From Ichthyophonus hoferi (taxonomy: Eukaryota; Opisthokonta; Ichthyosporea; Ichthyophonida; Ichthyophonidae): a stretch of 17,859 nt of DNA. Below, in pieces: positions 1-9,375 of the stretch (positions are counted from its first letter, which is position 1; the number at the start of each line of letters is the position of its first letter). The notes under the pieces were generated by a model, which saw only the letters and a program-made list of their open reading frames with translations, did no database searches and was not told where the DNA came from. Location of the stretch: contig NAOQ01000119.1 of assembly GCA_002751075.1 (NCBI GenBank), positions 6,610 to 24,468 on the forward strand, in the 5' to 3' direction. The position numbers and the translations under genes were made by a program.

Positions 1-223
1 TTTTTTTTTTTTTTTTTGTGAATGGCTGGATGTATATACGTCTACGCAGTTTATACAATATATAATACAGACTGGTGATTTGGAGTTTTGAGTTTTGTAA
101 AACAAAGTATTATAGTAAACAATAATATCATGCCCATTAAAAGTTCTGGGTATGTTTTAAAAAGACTATCTGTACCAATGACTTCAATGCATTAATTTAT
201 GTATTTTTTTTCTCCTGCATTAG
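1..223 (+). other. intron upstream of first visible exon
   Basis: The window opens with a T17 run. The rest is AT-rich intron sequence with a pyrimidine-rich stretch before the 221-223 TAG acceptor. No coding segment is seen. Confidence 0.5.
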
Positions 224-264
224 GTCCCGCAGATAAACTACACGAAAAACACTGCCACATACAG
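224..264 (+). CDS. PACT-protein exon a
   Basis: The exon follows a TTAG acceptor and ends before GTGAGT. It reads VPQINYTKNTATY plus two bases and joins in phase to the next exon through a split Ser codon. It is short, so support comes from the splice sites and phase match. It is the leftmost exon seen; earlier ones lie outside. Confidence 0.6.
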
Positions 265-3200
265 GTGAGTGGAATGTATTTATAAGTATAGATATGGTAT
301 ATGTGTGTATGTATATGTATGTATGTTTATATATAGTGCTGTGACCGTCTATCTCTATGGTATAGCTGTTTTCTGTATGTATATTAGCAAGTGTGTTCTA
401 CATAGTATGACTATATGGTTTTAACCTTATTCATATAATCACTTTTGTTCCAGTCATATGTGCCTGCTTCAAAGATACTTTTATCTATATATATATATAT
501 CTGTCTATGTGTATAGGCATGAGTTTTAAAGTAGGAGGAAGGGAACTATTCTTTGTAAAAATTAAAGGATCAAAATTATTGGTAGAGAACCGCCTATAAA
601 GTAGATATATATTTCTATATGCATACATTTATTGGCATGTACACCATCAATCCCTGTATATCTATGTATGCATGTTTAATACAATTAGGATGTTTTTTTT
701 TTTATTGAGCTATTCTAAGAGGTAGTTATTTATATCCTTCGAGCGTTGTCTGGGCCGTGGGCCAATGCTGCCTTTCAGCCATGCTTGTAGTGGTATTAGA
801 AAGATGGTAGATATATGATATAACTGTCAACTACTTATGGTACATTGTGGGTGCAGCGAGGAGTTGAAGGCCTACAAGAAACAACTGGAGGCTATATCAA
901 GGGAGAGGGATGCCCTGGTAGCCTATCTACAGGAGGTACAGTAGTACTATGCATGGATGTGTTTAAAGATATTTCCATCAATCTCTTATATGATCACTGT
1001 ATATATAGGTCCTACGCGGGTCTTTAACCGTGTATATTTTACAACATATATATATACATACGTGTATGTATACATCCATAATTGTTTATTTGCTAAACTT
1101 ACACATTTTAGCCTTTTAATCCTAGTAATATATTTAACTCATTTTTTATCGTCCAGTTATAGTTATCCGCCTATTATTAGTAAACCAATTCGTACTCTAG
1201 ATTGTATCTTAATGACCCACCATTGGTTGCAGGTACTCAATTATTTATTACCTGACCAGAGAGGTCAAGTTAGTTTTGGATTAATTAATGATGCCTTATA
1301 AAGGTTAATTATACAGCTAGATATACATGCATATACTATATTGTTATATTATATTATTATATTATTATACTAAATTGTTATACTATTTTATTATAATATA
1401 TTGCAGTGCTATATTATTATATTGTGAAGTTTTATAATTACTCTATTAATAACATAACTCCCTATCAAATCCGCAGCTACAAAAAACGACACCCAATCAG
1501 GCCACAGACAATATGCTCCAATCACTAATTGATAATCGACCACCTAGCCCTCATTCGTACTTAAATGGTACATTCCTTTCCTCTTCTCAACCAATCATTG
1601 TGGCTATACTATAGCAGTTCCATAGTTGATAACCTAACCCCACTCTCCATTTAATTACTTACTGTATATGTATATATGATTGGGCAATGAGGTGATACTG
1701 TTATATATTGTTTCTAAATATTTATTTATTATGTGAAATGTACTGTAATAACTTCATTATATATATATCTCTTTAAATGCTACATTTTAATATTAGTATA
1801 TCTTTTATTATTACCTGATTGTAATCCTCTCATGATCGAAGGTGTAGCATATATATATATATATACTTATAAGCGTATATATGTATATATGTATCATCTA
1901 TATGAACAGACACTAGGCCATGTAAGCATATTTAATTACATGTAATCATTAGTCTTTCGTATTGGCTTATAGTCTTCTATACTTCTCATTCATTATTCAA
2001 TTGCATGAGTTCTATCAATCGCTGATGACTTATAACTACTTGTAATTACTTCTAATGATTTTTAGTGACTTATAATGACTATAATTGCTTATAACTAATT
2101 TATTTTGTAGATTCCGATCAAGTGTTTGGAGGTGACATAAGTGTTGGGCAATTCTTCCAGCCTACTAATGCAAAGAACCCAAATATGGGATTGAATATAT
2201 CACAGAGTGAGTTCAATCAGAGTTACTTTAATAAGGTATGTGTATGCTGCTAGTACTATGTTATGCTATGTTATGTTGTATTGTGCTATGTTGTGATGTG
2301 ATGTATTATTCAGTATGACATGTATGATGACATATCTTGCTATGTTATAATATACATTACAAAGTTTATATCAAAAACAATAAAACAACGAATAAACATA
2401 TATGCATGTGTGTATATTTCCACATTTCAGGGTGACAAAGCAGACGAGAGCATCCTACAGGCACAAGAAGCCTGGAGGAAGGCCAGGGAGAAACTGACCT
2501 ATCAAATAGCCGCATCAGAACAATTAGATGAAGTGTGGGGCTATCCTGGAGCCCAGGTCTGTATTAGGATAGCACTAGCACTGGTTAAAGGAGTAGCAAG
2601 GACATACAAAGTGTATATAGGGGCATACTAAGTGTATATACGGGTATACTAAGTTTATATACGGGTATACTAAGTGTATATACGGGTATACTAAGTGTAT
2701 ATACACAGGCTATCCAGGCTGTGTAGGTATGTAGATATATACCCTACAGAGTCCAGTCTGTCCCATACACCTAGTCCTTTATTAATCTCTTCCACCTCCA
2801 ATCATTTGCTCTCTCCTATCCGATTATTGCATTATTCTCTCTGTTCCCACCTTCTTATTTGGAATGCTCTTTAGATTATTTATGGCTATCCAATAATACC
2901 CATTTCTGGTTCGCCCACATGACATTAATCCAATGACCATGCTACATTACCTTTACCATATATATATAAATACCTGCCTTATATTATCTAATAGATTATA
3001 ACCTATTATCTATACTAGAAGTGATAAAGATAATACCTGACACGTGCTAGTCTACAGAGAGACCTCTCCTCCAACAATATCGACAGATTACTACAACCCA
3101 CGGGCACAGCCGACCACATGTAAATCCCCCATGCACTCCTGCAGCAATCTATGTCTCCTTCTGCCTCTCTCTTTCTCTCTTCCTCTCTTCTCTCATGCTC

Positions 3201-6200
3201 ACTGTGCTAAGCCTTATATGGTAGATATTATTTTTCCGCCAATCCGCTACACCACATGATCCCTATAATTTTATTTGTCCTCTTACATTGATATATTATT
3301 AGCACACTAATATTCTTTATCTACCTCATCAGCCAACAAGCCAATCAAGAGCAAGAAGCTAATGCTATGATGCAATCACTTGATGACGTTCTCAGTGGTT
3401 TAGTACGCACGGTTGAGGTACAAGCCAGTCTTATCAGCCAGTTATTAACTGATAAAGAGACCTTGCTAAACGAAGGTAAGAAGGGGCGGTAGGCTGGTAG
3501 ATAGTACACACTGAGGGATGTTGTAGGAGTTTTTAACGGGTTATTGGCTGGAAGAATTGCTTTATATATATGCATTGTTTTTATAAGCACATTCTGGGTT
3601 TCATAGGGGTACGTGTAAACATTTACTGGGCATTTCCTTTTTGGTTTGTCAAAACCACATACATACCTATTGAGTAAAGTATATATTTTTTTGTATATTT
3701 ATATGTAATACAAGAGAATAGATTACTGGTTTGTGTGTGTCTGTGTATGCATGTATGACTATCGTGACTGACAGCTTCTATTGGCAAATATATTTAAAAG
3801 ATTAATATTACTGCGCACGGAGTGTCTATACTCACGTGGTCCCAACACATTGACATGATATTATTGGTTATGTATCATAAGTCATATTTAGCAGAAATTA
3901 TTCTACCTTATCTCCTAGTGGATATTGACCTTTTACTTTGTTCCAGGCAAAGATTTGCGACCAACCATCTTTTCTCAGGGCCTACAGGTGAGTCACATAA
4001 CCTTGTTGGCCAATGAACAGTGTTGCTTAAATATTTAGCTGTGCATGCCTTGTTTGTGTGCCAATCCGATGTTGCCGTTAGATTATATGATATGTTAATA
4101 TAGGCTTGCATATTTGCTTATGCAAAATATTATACTGATCTGATCTGATCTGATAGATCATTAGCATTTTAAAATTATAAACTATGATTGTTGATTTTTT
4201 TATATCGTAGGTGCAAATTAACTGTAGTTGTAACATATATCTACTTGATTGGGCATATATCTACCTACAAACGTATGATCACAGAAACATTATAGTTATA
4301 TGATAAACAGTTATTGCATACATGAACTGTAAACTGACCAAGTCATTAGCTAACAACATATAATGATTGGCTTAGGGTCAACTGGGGAGACTGCAGGAGG
4401 GGTTGGAACAACTGGTAGCACGTGTTAAAGTACAGCTATGTGATGAGTCACCACATGGCTCTATAGACTCGGGTGATCTCATGAATAGGGTAAGCGTTAA
4501 TATATATGTGTGATGGTATGCCTACTACCATACTGTTATACATATACATATATGCATACATGCATACATATACCATACCAGACCTTTTTAGGTGATGTTC
4601 CCTATTATCAAAAATCCAAACTGATAGCACATATCATACATTTATATACTATAATAGAAAAATACGACACCGGTCTTAAAAGAAATAGCCGTGCTAATTC
4701 ACACTTAACTAGGCTATCACTATATATATGTTTATGTTTATGTATATAGGTGTGTTTACTATACGTTTCCAGTACCTATATTTGAATAGAGCAATTTTTT
4801 GCAGGGATAAGTGTGCAGGCAGGTTAATGGGTAATGTAAAGAATATATTAATTGACTTAATTAATGAAATACATCTGTATTCGACCCTATATATAGTGTG
4901 TGTTATAATTTGTAAGATCACTGCAGTGACTAACAGTATTTGGATAGGCGTGGGACCAGAGAAAGGCGGATATTCTTGACGCGGCTAAGGTCAGTGGAGC
5001 TACGTGCCACATGTTGGCTGCGGTGTTGGTTATCTTTCTATCTATCTTTATTAATTTATATCTTTATATCTATTAATATCGATGACCTTTGACTTTTTGT
5101 CTTCCTATTCCTAACATGTTCCCTTTCTTTCATCCAACAACAGTCATGCAAACAATATATATAGTTTTTATATAATTATCAATTCTTGTCATTCACTCAC
5201 TCATTACTTGTACCCTGTGACTACTTTCTCGTACTACCATATTGTTATTATTATTATTTTTACTATTCCTATTCATATGCTTACATACATACATATATAT
5301 ACACACTTGTATTTCAACAGAATGTTCAAGACCAGACCGATGTAGTGAAGAACATGCTAGGACATATAGCCCAATCACCGAAGGAACCTATGACTGGGGA
5401 GGCAACACGTTTGCAACAAGCATTAAACGAAATGCAAGCTCGTATGAGCGTACAAATGGGTGTATGTACCTTTCTTTGTTTATTTCTATTTTATTTTTAT
5501 TTTCTCATTACCTTTTGTTTTGTCTTCCTCGTTTGCTTATGTAAGTATTGTTTTTTTTTTCTTAGTTGGAATAGTAGAACTTTGAGCTCTTATTTCTGTT
5601 TATTTTGGATATGTTACTATTTGAGTGCTGATCTACTGTATGTCTAAGCAGCTTTCTCAATATGTATTTACCGTGCACAATGCACTTATTTATGTTTCCC
5701 GGTTGGTCTATTATATAATATTTGATGTATTTATGCATTGTTTTCAACCTGGTTTATATATATATATATAACATAATTTGACTGCAGCATCACATATATC
5801 AGTAGTATATGAAGTTAAAATGCGCTTCACTCTCTTTTTTCTTTTTTTAATGACCCAACCATAACCATTCCCACTTTAACTAAGGGCCAACTATACACTT
5901 CCAAGTTTGTTATAGCATTTTGAAAATGCTTTCAATATATATATAAGCTCCACGATCATTATAATTATGGAGTATTGTATAAGTAACTAGGTCTATATCA
6001 AAGTCTCTCTACCAATTGGAACATGTAACTATCGTTGTATTATGATTACATTTCTCCTTAATCCACAAGGATACTCTGTCCGTCTGAACAGTATATGGGG
6101 CGGGGGGCGATCTGTATTTGATTAAGTGTAATATAGTTATTAGGCAGTTGACCTATGTGTAGTGTACGTGCTGTCATCATTACACATGGCTGGCTAGGTG

Positions 6201-7613
6201 GACTGAAAATTAAGAATGATCTAAAAAAATTAAATTTTAATGAGAAAATAGGTTTGTAAACCCCTCAAAACACCATCCCCTCCCCCTCTCTGTCAACGCC
6301 TTCTAGCTCTTCCCTCTGTTGCTCCTCTCACTTTTTATGAGTTTCAATATATATATATATATATATATATAGGTGTACATTGTAGCTACATAAATAACAA
6401 TTCATCTGGTTATACCTACACACAAATTAATATATACATGCATATATATAAACCCACAGGTTGGGAAATTAACAGAAAGAGCGATAGTAGCCGAGAACGA
6501 AGTACAACAGTTAAAGGCCACCCTAGAGAAGGTTGGGGGAAAAACTGAGAGAATGAGAAAGAAGGCAATGGCTAAAATAAAAGAGGCGAAAACACAGTTG
6601 GCCAATACAAAGGCTATGTGGTCCCCTCGCCTTTCAGCTCTGGAAGATCAGGTGATGTATACCTTATTGACTGTACCTATGTGAACCTTTCACTTTATGT
6701 ATACTTATTTGTTTATCAGCATTATCTTTGTATATATTGTCATGCATTATACAAAGGATGAAGCCAATAATAGGGGGTGCTGGGTGTTATGTTTCTACTG
6801 GTATCAATGCTAATCATAACTGTAAATCATATATACAGGTGAGGGAAATAGAAAGAGAGGCCGGTAGACTGCGGGCTAATGTACGCGGAGAACTAGCTAG
6901 TCTAAGAGGTGAAAAGATGGCCAGTGCTAAACGATTGGCTTGGCTTGAAGGACATAGACGATCTTTGGTTTATCAGAAACGTTATATGTTACTGGTTCTG
7001 TGTGGGGGCATGCCAAACTACTGGGGGTATGTATATGAATATACGAGACTGATGTTTATCTCTGTCTTCTGTATGATATGTTCTTTCTGATCTCTCTTTA
7101 TCTAATTGTCTATATCTTATTGTTTCTTTTTGGTGTTAATGCCAGTTTTGTCTCGTTCTTGCCGGTACCTGTCATCCTAAGCCTTATCATCATCACATGT
7201 GTCACTACCCTAATATATCTTGACCAAGTTTATCTTTTTTGTTTATACAGATGTTAGCTGATATTGTCCAATTCGCAACTAACCTAAAAATGGCTCTATG
7301 TGTCACGATTTCTTTTTCGCTGCTTATTCTTCATCTCATTTTTTTTTTCTCTATATACAGCCTTGCAAACCAGCAAGTTGCGCTCAACAATACAGCTAAG
7401 GGACGATGGAAAAGAGTCCTTCATGTGGTAGTAGGTTTCATTCGTATTAAACGAATTGCCAAGCGACGGTCTGATGGAGACAATGATAAAGCTGTGCTGG
7501 CAGGCCACTTGGATACCTCGTTGGAGAGGGGTGCGGAGATGCTTCAAGGAAAGGCTCAAACACTTGGAGCTAACATTGCCGGCATGAGGGCCGGCTTGGG
7601 TGACACTAATTAG
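224..7613 (+). CDS. pericentrin/AKAP450-like PACT-domain centrosomal scaffold, 3' part (14 exons, 5' incomplete)
   Basis: Exons: 224-264, 857-935, 1477-1567, 2111-2235, 2431-2556, 3058-3119, 3333-3475, 3947-3987, 4376-4489, 4948-4989, 5321-5461, 6460-6651, 6839-7026, 7361-7613. All junctions are GT-AG and all phases agree, giving 545 residues and a TAG stop at 7611. Most of the product is charged coiled coil, for example residues 14-39 and 349-440. Residues about 67-108 form a non-coiled, Asn/Phe-rich island. The C-terminus is the diagnostic part: residues 442-456 (LVYQKRY, then LL-LCGG) match the start of the PACT domain of pericentrin and AKAP9. Residues 477-498 (RWKRVLHVVVGFIRIKRI then basic) match its second, calmodulin-binding helix. 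In known family members PACT anchors the protein to the centriole/centrosome, where the coiled coil recruits gamma-tubulin complexes and kinases. The family call is firm from the PACT signature; pericentrin versus AKAP9 cannot be decided. The N-terminus and promoter lie left of the window. Confidence 0.85.
265..856 (+). other. intron
   Basis: Holds short TATG/TA microsatellite runs (about 296-335 and 485-500). No in-phase exon is required or seen, because the flanking exons join directly through a split Ser codon. Confidence 0.55.
857..935 (+). CDS. PACT-protein exon b (coiled coil)
   Basis: GTGCAG acceptor, GTACAG donor. The frame one base in gives EELKAYKKQLEAISRERDAL and on to YLQE, a clear amphipathic heptad pattern. 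The ATG-started frame that also crosses this exon is a shadow. Confidence 0.8.
936..1476 (+). other. intron with TTA/ATT-rich low-complexity tract
   Basis: Positions about 1325-1430 are a degenerate ATT/TTA repeat. An open frame over 957-1301 is compositional; nothing else is visible. Confidence 0.55.
1477..1567 (+). CDS. PACT-protein exon c
   Basis: CCGCAG acceptor, GTACAT donor, starting in phase 0. It begins LQKTTPNQATDNMLQSLID, continuing the helix, then turns to a Pro/Ser-rich linker (RPPSPHSYLN). It ends after the first base of an Asp codon completed by the next exon. Confidence 0.75.
1568..2110 (+). other. intron
   Basis: Contains an (AT)n run near 1848-1864 and, at about 2020-2100, a loose repeat of an ACTTATAA-like word just before the acceptor. 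No coding content is seen. Confidence 0.5.
2111..2235 (+). CDS. PACT-protein exon d (non-coiled island)
   Basis: TTGTAG acceptor, GTATGT donor. It encodes about 42 residues rich in Asn, Gln, Ser and Phe (starting DSDQVFGGDISVGQFFQPTN) with no heptads, flanked by coiled-coil exons. It may be a flexible docking segment, which is inference. Confidence 0.75.
2431..2556 (+). CDS. PACT-protein exon e (coiled coil)
   Basis: TTTCAG acceptor. The exon reads GDKADESILQAQEAWRKARE and on to GYPGAQ. The donor used (CAG|GTCTGT) is weak, but it gives a phase-0 join to the next exon. Confidence 0.75.
2604..2704 (+). repeat. 21-bp minisatellite, about 4.8 copies
   Basis: The unit is ATACTAAGTGTATATACGGGT. 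It starts at 2604 (diverged first copy), 2625, 2646, 2667 and 2688 (partial). Copies 2-5 differ by at most one base over their shared length. It lies in the intron after exon e (2557-3057); the rest of that intron is unremarkable. Confidence 0.9.
3058..3119 (+). CDS. PACT-protein exon f
   Basis: TCTACAG acceptor, GTAAAT donor. It reads RDLSSNNIDRLLQPTGTADH plus AT. This small exon is needed to bring the neighbours into phase (0 in, 2 out), and the split ATC codon joins exactly to the next exon. Confidence 0.65.
3333..3475 (+). CDS. PACT-protein exon g (coiled coil)
   Basis: CATCAG acceptor, GTAAGA donor. It starts QQANQEQEANAMMQSLDDVL and continues as a Leu/Val heptad region to LLTDKETLLNE. 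An antisense frame over this exon is a shadow. Confidence 0.8.
3476..3946 (+). other. intron
   Basis: AT-rich with a GTGTGTGTCTGTGTATG stretch near 3730. No exon or element is recognised. Confidence 0.5.
3947..3987 (+). CDS. PACT-protein exon h
   Basis: TTCCAG acceptor, GTGAGT donor. It completes a split Gly codon and reads KDLRPTIFSQGLQ. Short, but with strong splice sites and matching phase on both sides. Confidence 0.7.
4135..4155 (+). repeat. (CTGAT)4 microsatellite
   Basis: Four perfect copies of CTGAT inside the intron 3988-4375. The remainder of the intron shows nothing else. Confidence 0.85.
4376..4489 (+). CDS. PACT-protein exon i (coiled coil)
   Basis: CTTAG acceptor, GTAAGC donor, phase 0 on both sides. 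It starts GQLGRLQEGLEQLVARVKVQ and ends in a more polar loop (ESPHGSIDSGD). Confidence 0.8.
4490..4947 (+). other. intron
   Basis: Contains TACATA/TGCATA microsatellite sequence near 4540-4570. Short open frames on both strands here overlap each other and look compositional. Confidence 0.5.
4948..4989 (+). CDS. PACT-protein exon j (14 codons)
   Basis: Acceptor GGATAG, donor GTCAGT, phase 0 on both sides. It reads AWDQRKADILDAAK, helical and charged like its neighbours. Leaving it out would not break the frame, so it could be alternatively spliced. Confidence 0.6.
5321..5461 (+). CDS. PACT-protein exon k (coiled coil)
   Basis: TTCAACAG acceptor, GTATGT donor, 47 full codons. It reads NVQDQTDVVKNMLGHIAQSP, then a short linker and LQQALNEMQARMSVQMG. 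Longer open frames running through it continue into hydrophobic intron sequence and are not coding. Confidence 0.8.
5462..6459 (+). other. 1-kb intron, largest of this gene
   Basis: The start is T-rich. It carries a G-rich word (GGGGCGGGGGGCG, about 6098-6110), a C/T-rich stretch (about 6260-6330) and an (AT)n run at about 6347-6371. The flanking exons join in phase 0 without a further exon. Confidence 0.55.
6460..6651 (+). CDS. PACT-protein exon l (coiled coil)
   Basis: CCCACAG acceptor, GTGATG donor, 64 codons. It starts VGKLTERAIVAENEVQQLKA, then a Lys-rich helix (MRKKAMAKIKEAK), ending SPRLSALEDQ. Strong coding character with regular heptads. Confidence 0.85.
6839..7026 (+). CDS. PACT-protein exon m (end of coiled coil and first half of PACT domain)
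   Basis: ATACAG acceptor, GTATGT donor, starting in phase 0. The coiled coil (VREIEREAGRLRANVRGELA) runs into RRSLVYQKRYMLLVLCGG. That matches the conserved PACT opening, which in human pericentrin and AKAP9 has the form L-YQK-Y-LLLLGG. It ends on GG, completed to Gly by the first base of the last exon. Confidence 0.88.
7361..7613 (+). CDS. PACT-protein terminal exon (second half of PACT domain and C-tail)
   Basis: A T-rich tract and ATACAG precede the exon; the stop is TAG at 7611-7613. It reads LANQQVALNNTAKG, then RWKRVLHVVVGFIRIKRI and KRR, the basic-hydrophobic helix of PACT. A roughly 47-residue tail with a helical stretch (GAEMLQGKAQTLGANIAGM) follows. Only about 20 residues separate the two PACT blocks, fewer than I recall for vertebrate proteins. 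The ATG-started frame beginning at 7239 belongs to the intron. Confidence 0.88.
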
Positions 7614-8700
7614 ACTTGCATCTGTTGGTTTATTTATAAGTATAACTATATATCCGGGTAATTTTGTAGTGACCATCTATCTCTTTGTATCAATAGAAAA
7701 ACTGTCGATTAATTGAACGCATTTGTACAAACTAGTGTATTAACTATCCTATTTTTTTCCGGATCTTATGGGCCACATACTTGTGTATATTAAGGTTCAC
7801 ATTCGTGTCAACATTTGTATACAGACCTAGTGCATACGTAGATATAGAAATGAAAGAATGTGGCATTTTATTTATCAATCTACAACAACCATGGAATGAA
7901 AATCTTTCTAACTTTAGGCACACGTATTTGTATAATTGTTTTTAAGGCTTCGATCTCTTAACCAAACCCGGCTATTTTTGTAAAATAGTGCCGCCCAAGA
8001 GAATTAATTGCAAACTATTACATCGAACCATGAAAATACAGCTGGCTTCTGTGATATTAAAAAAAATTAAATAATGTATTTTCTCGCTTAGTCTATGTCC
8101 ATGGGAAACGATGTATATTATGCTGGACGGGTAACAAAACTATAGATTGAAGGCTAATGGTAGTGACTGTAGTGTTTTTATTTTCATTGTTGTTACAGTC
8201 CACTCTGAGCGGATTTAGGTTTTATTTAAGCAGATGGCTAAAATATGTATAGTAGAAATTAAGATTGTCCCTGGAGGACTAGTAGGCTGTATTATAAGAT
8301 ATTCGTATTAAAATAAATACAAGACTATCTATCACATAGAACTATAAATGTTAATACTTATTTATTGTTCTGTATTTGTAATAAGATCAATAGAATCTAT
8401 GTAGATATATGTAGCTTTTAATAAATTATATTTAACATTAGTAATTGGCTATATATCTATCAACATGATTGTAATCTAAGAAATACCGAGTCTGGTGTAT
8501 CTACATTTCGCATATCCAATATTGAAGAATATGATACAATGGGCGTCATTATAGCTGTATTTTAAGCCATCAGCACAAGCAGTAAGGGAATATTTGCATG
8601 TTATCATATCATGCCATAGCATATTATATCATGATTTGATGGTACGTATTTGCAAGCGACACCATGCAAGGGTGGGGTAGAGTAGAAATTACTCGCGAAA
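7614..8700. other. intergenic / 3' flank of the PACT gene
   Basis: AT-rich with no coding frame of note. Possible polyadenylation signals for the plus-strand gene are ATTAAA at about 8056 and AATAAA at 8312-8317 and 8420-8425; none is close to the stop, so the 3' end is undecided. A small hairpin (CTATTTT, 3-nt loop, AAAATAG) lies at 7972-7988. Confidence 0.45.
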
Positions 8701-8702
8701 AA

Positions 8703-8773
8703 CCTATAGTTATTGCAAAGTGGAAAAGGCACCTGACTACAAAACAGGAGATTTCACAATTGAGTCCTGCCGT
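8703..8773 (+). repeat. tRNA-like relic, probable decayed tRNA-derived SINE head
   Basis: The segment contains AAGTGGAAAAGGCACC, then an anticodon-arm-like CCTGACTACAAAACAGG. AGATT follows in the variable-loop position, and then TTGAGTCCTGCC, resembling a worn B box and 3' T-stem. The order and spacing match a tRNA, closest in my memory to Arg(ACG)-type genes, but the A and B boxes are degraded and the acceptor stem is not convincing. It is therefore not called as a functional tRNA. No SINE body or target duplication was identified. Confidence 0.4.
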
Positions 8774-9299
8774 TTGTCAAATGTTTTTGAATACTTTGAT
8801 AATGCGTTATCTAAAGTAGTTTGTGATAAATCGTTCTATTTAACAGCACAAGGACTACAGAGATTATCTGCCCTGAGGGGTTGGATTTGGTTATTATTAA
8901 TTATGAACGGTAATAGAAGTCGCTTGTATGAAAATTGTTTGTCAGGTATAAATTTTACGTTACTTTATGTGAACATTTTTAATATTATGTTTATTTTGAA
9001 TGCATTTTATATTTTAAATTATTGTCATAAGCGTAAGAGACCAAGTGGGGTATATAAGGAATCAGGCAAATATACACTTCAGAAGTGGATAGCTTTAAGA
9101 TAAAAGCAAAAAATGTAAAAAACAAACATAAAAAAAGTGCCAAATAATTAACTTACTCTAAGTTATTTGCTTAATTATCATAGGCCTCAAGGATAAATGT
9201 CACCATTCCATTGATCCATTAATAATCGTGACAGAACCAGTTATTTAATATTACTTTCACCTACAGTAACATAATATCTAATAAAGTAAAATTTAAGTC

Positions 9300-9375
9300 A
9301 CATGGGTGAGCTGGATAAGATATCTTATCACGTATGAGGAGATCGCGGGCTTAAGTACAGCCAGGAATCAAGATT
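9300..9375 (+). repeat. second tRNA-like relic, probable decayed SINE head
   Basis: GGGTGAGCTGGATAAG resembles an A-box region. TATGAGGAGATCGCGGG then CTTAAGTAC resembles the anticodon-arm 3' side, variable loop and a worn B box, in the same order and spacing as the relic about 600 bp to the left. A perfect 16-bp palindrome (GATAAGATATCTTATC, 9314-9329) lies inside it. A functional tRNA is unlikely because loop and stem pairs are broken. Confidence 0.35.

Noticed and set aside
224-264. Alternative frame of the first exon (PADKLHEKHCHIQ)
   Set aside because: It looks helical but ends in phase 0, which does not fit the next exon's coiled-coil frame.
1233-1262. Possible small exon after TTGCAG within the second intron
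   Set aside because: It has no heptad character, and the flanking exons already join in phase 0 without it.
5186-5647. 153-codon plus-strand open frame
   Set aside because: Only 5321-5461 is an exon; the rest is intron sequence on both sides, visible as Tyr/Phe/Leu-rich runs and clear splice sites.
7239-7360. Extension of the terminal exon upstream to an ATG (MLADIVQFATNL and a hydrophobic stretch)
   Set aside because: The hydrophobic part is the T-rich pyrimidine tract before the acceptor at 7359-7360, and phase requires joining 7026 to 7361.
8720-9103. 127-codon plus-strand open frame in the intergenic region
   Set aside because: Its start overlaps the tRNA-like relic, its composition is Ile/Leu/Phe/Asn-heavy as AT-rich DNA gives, and no domain is recognised.
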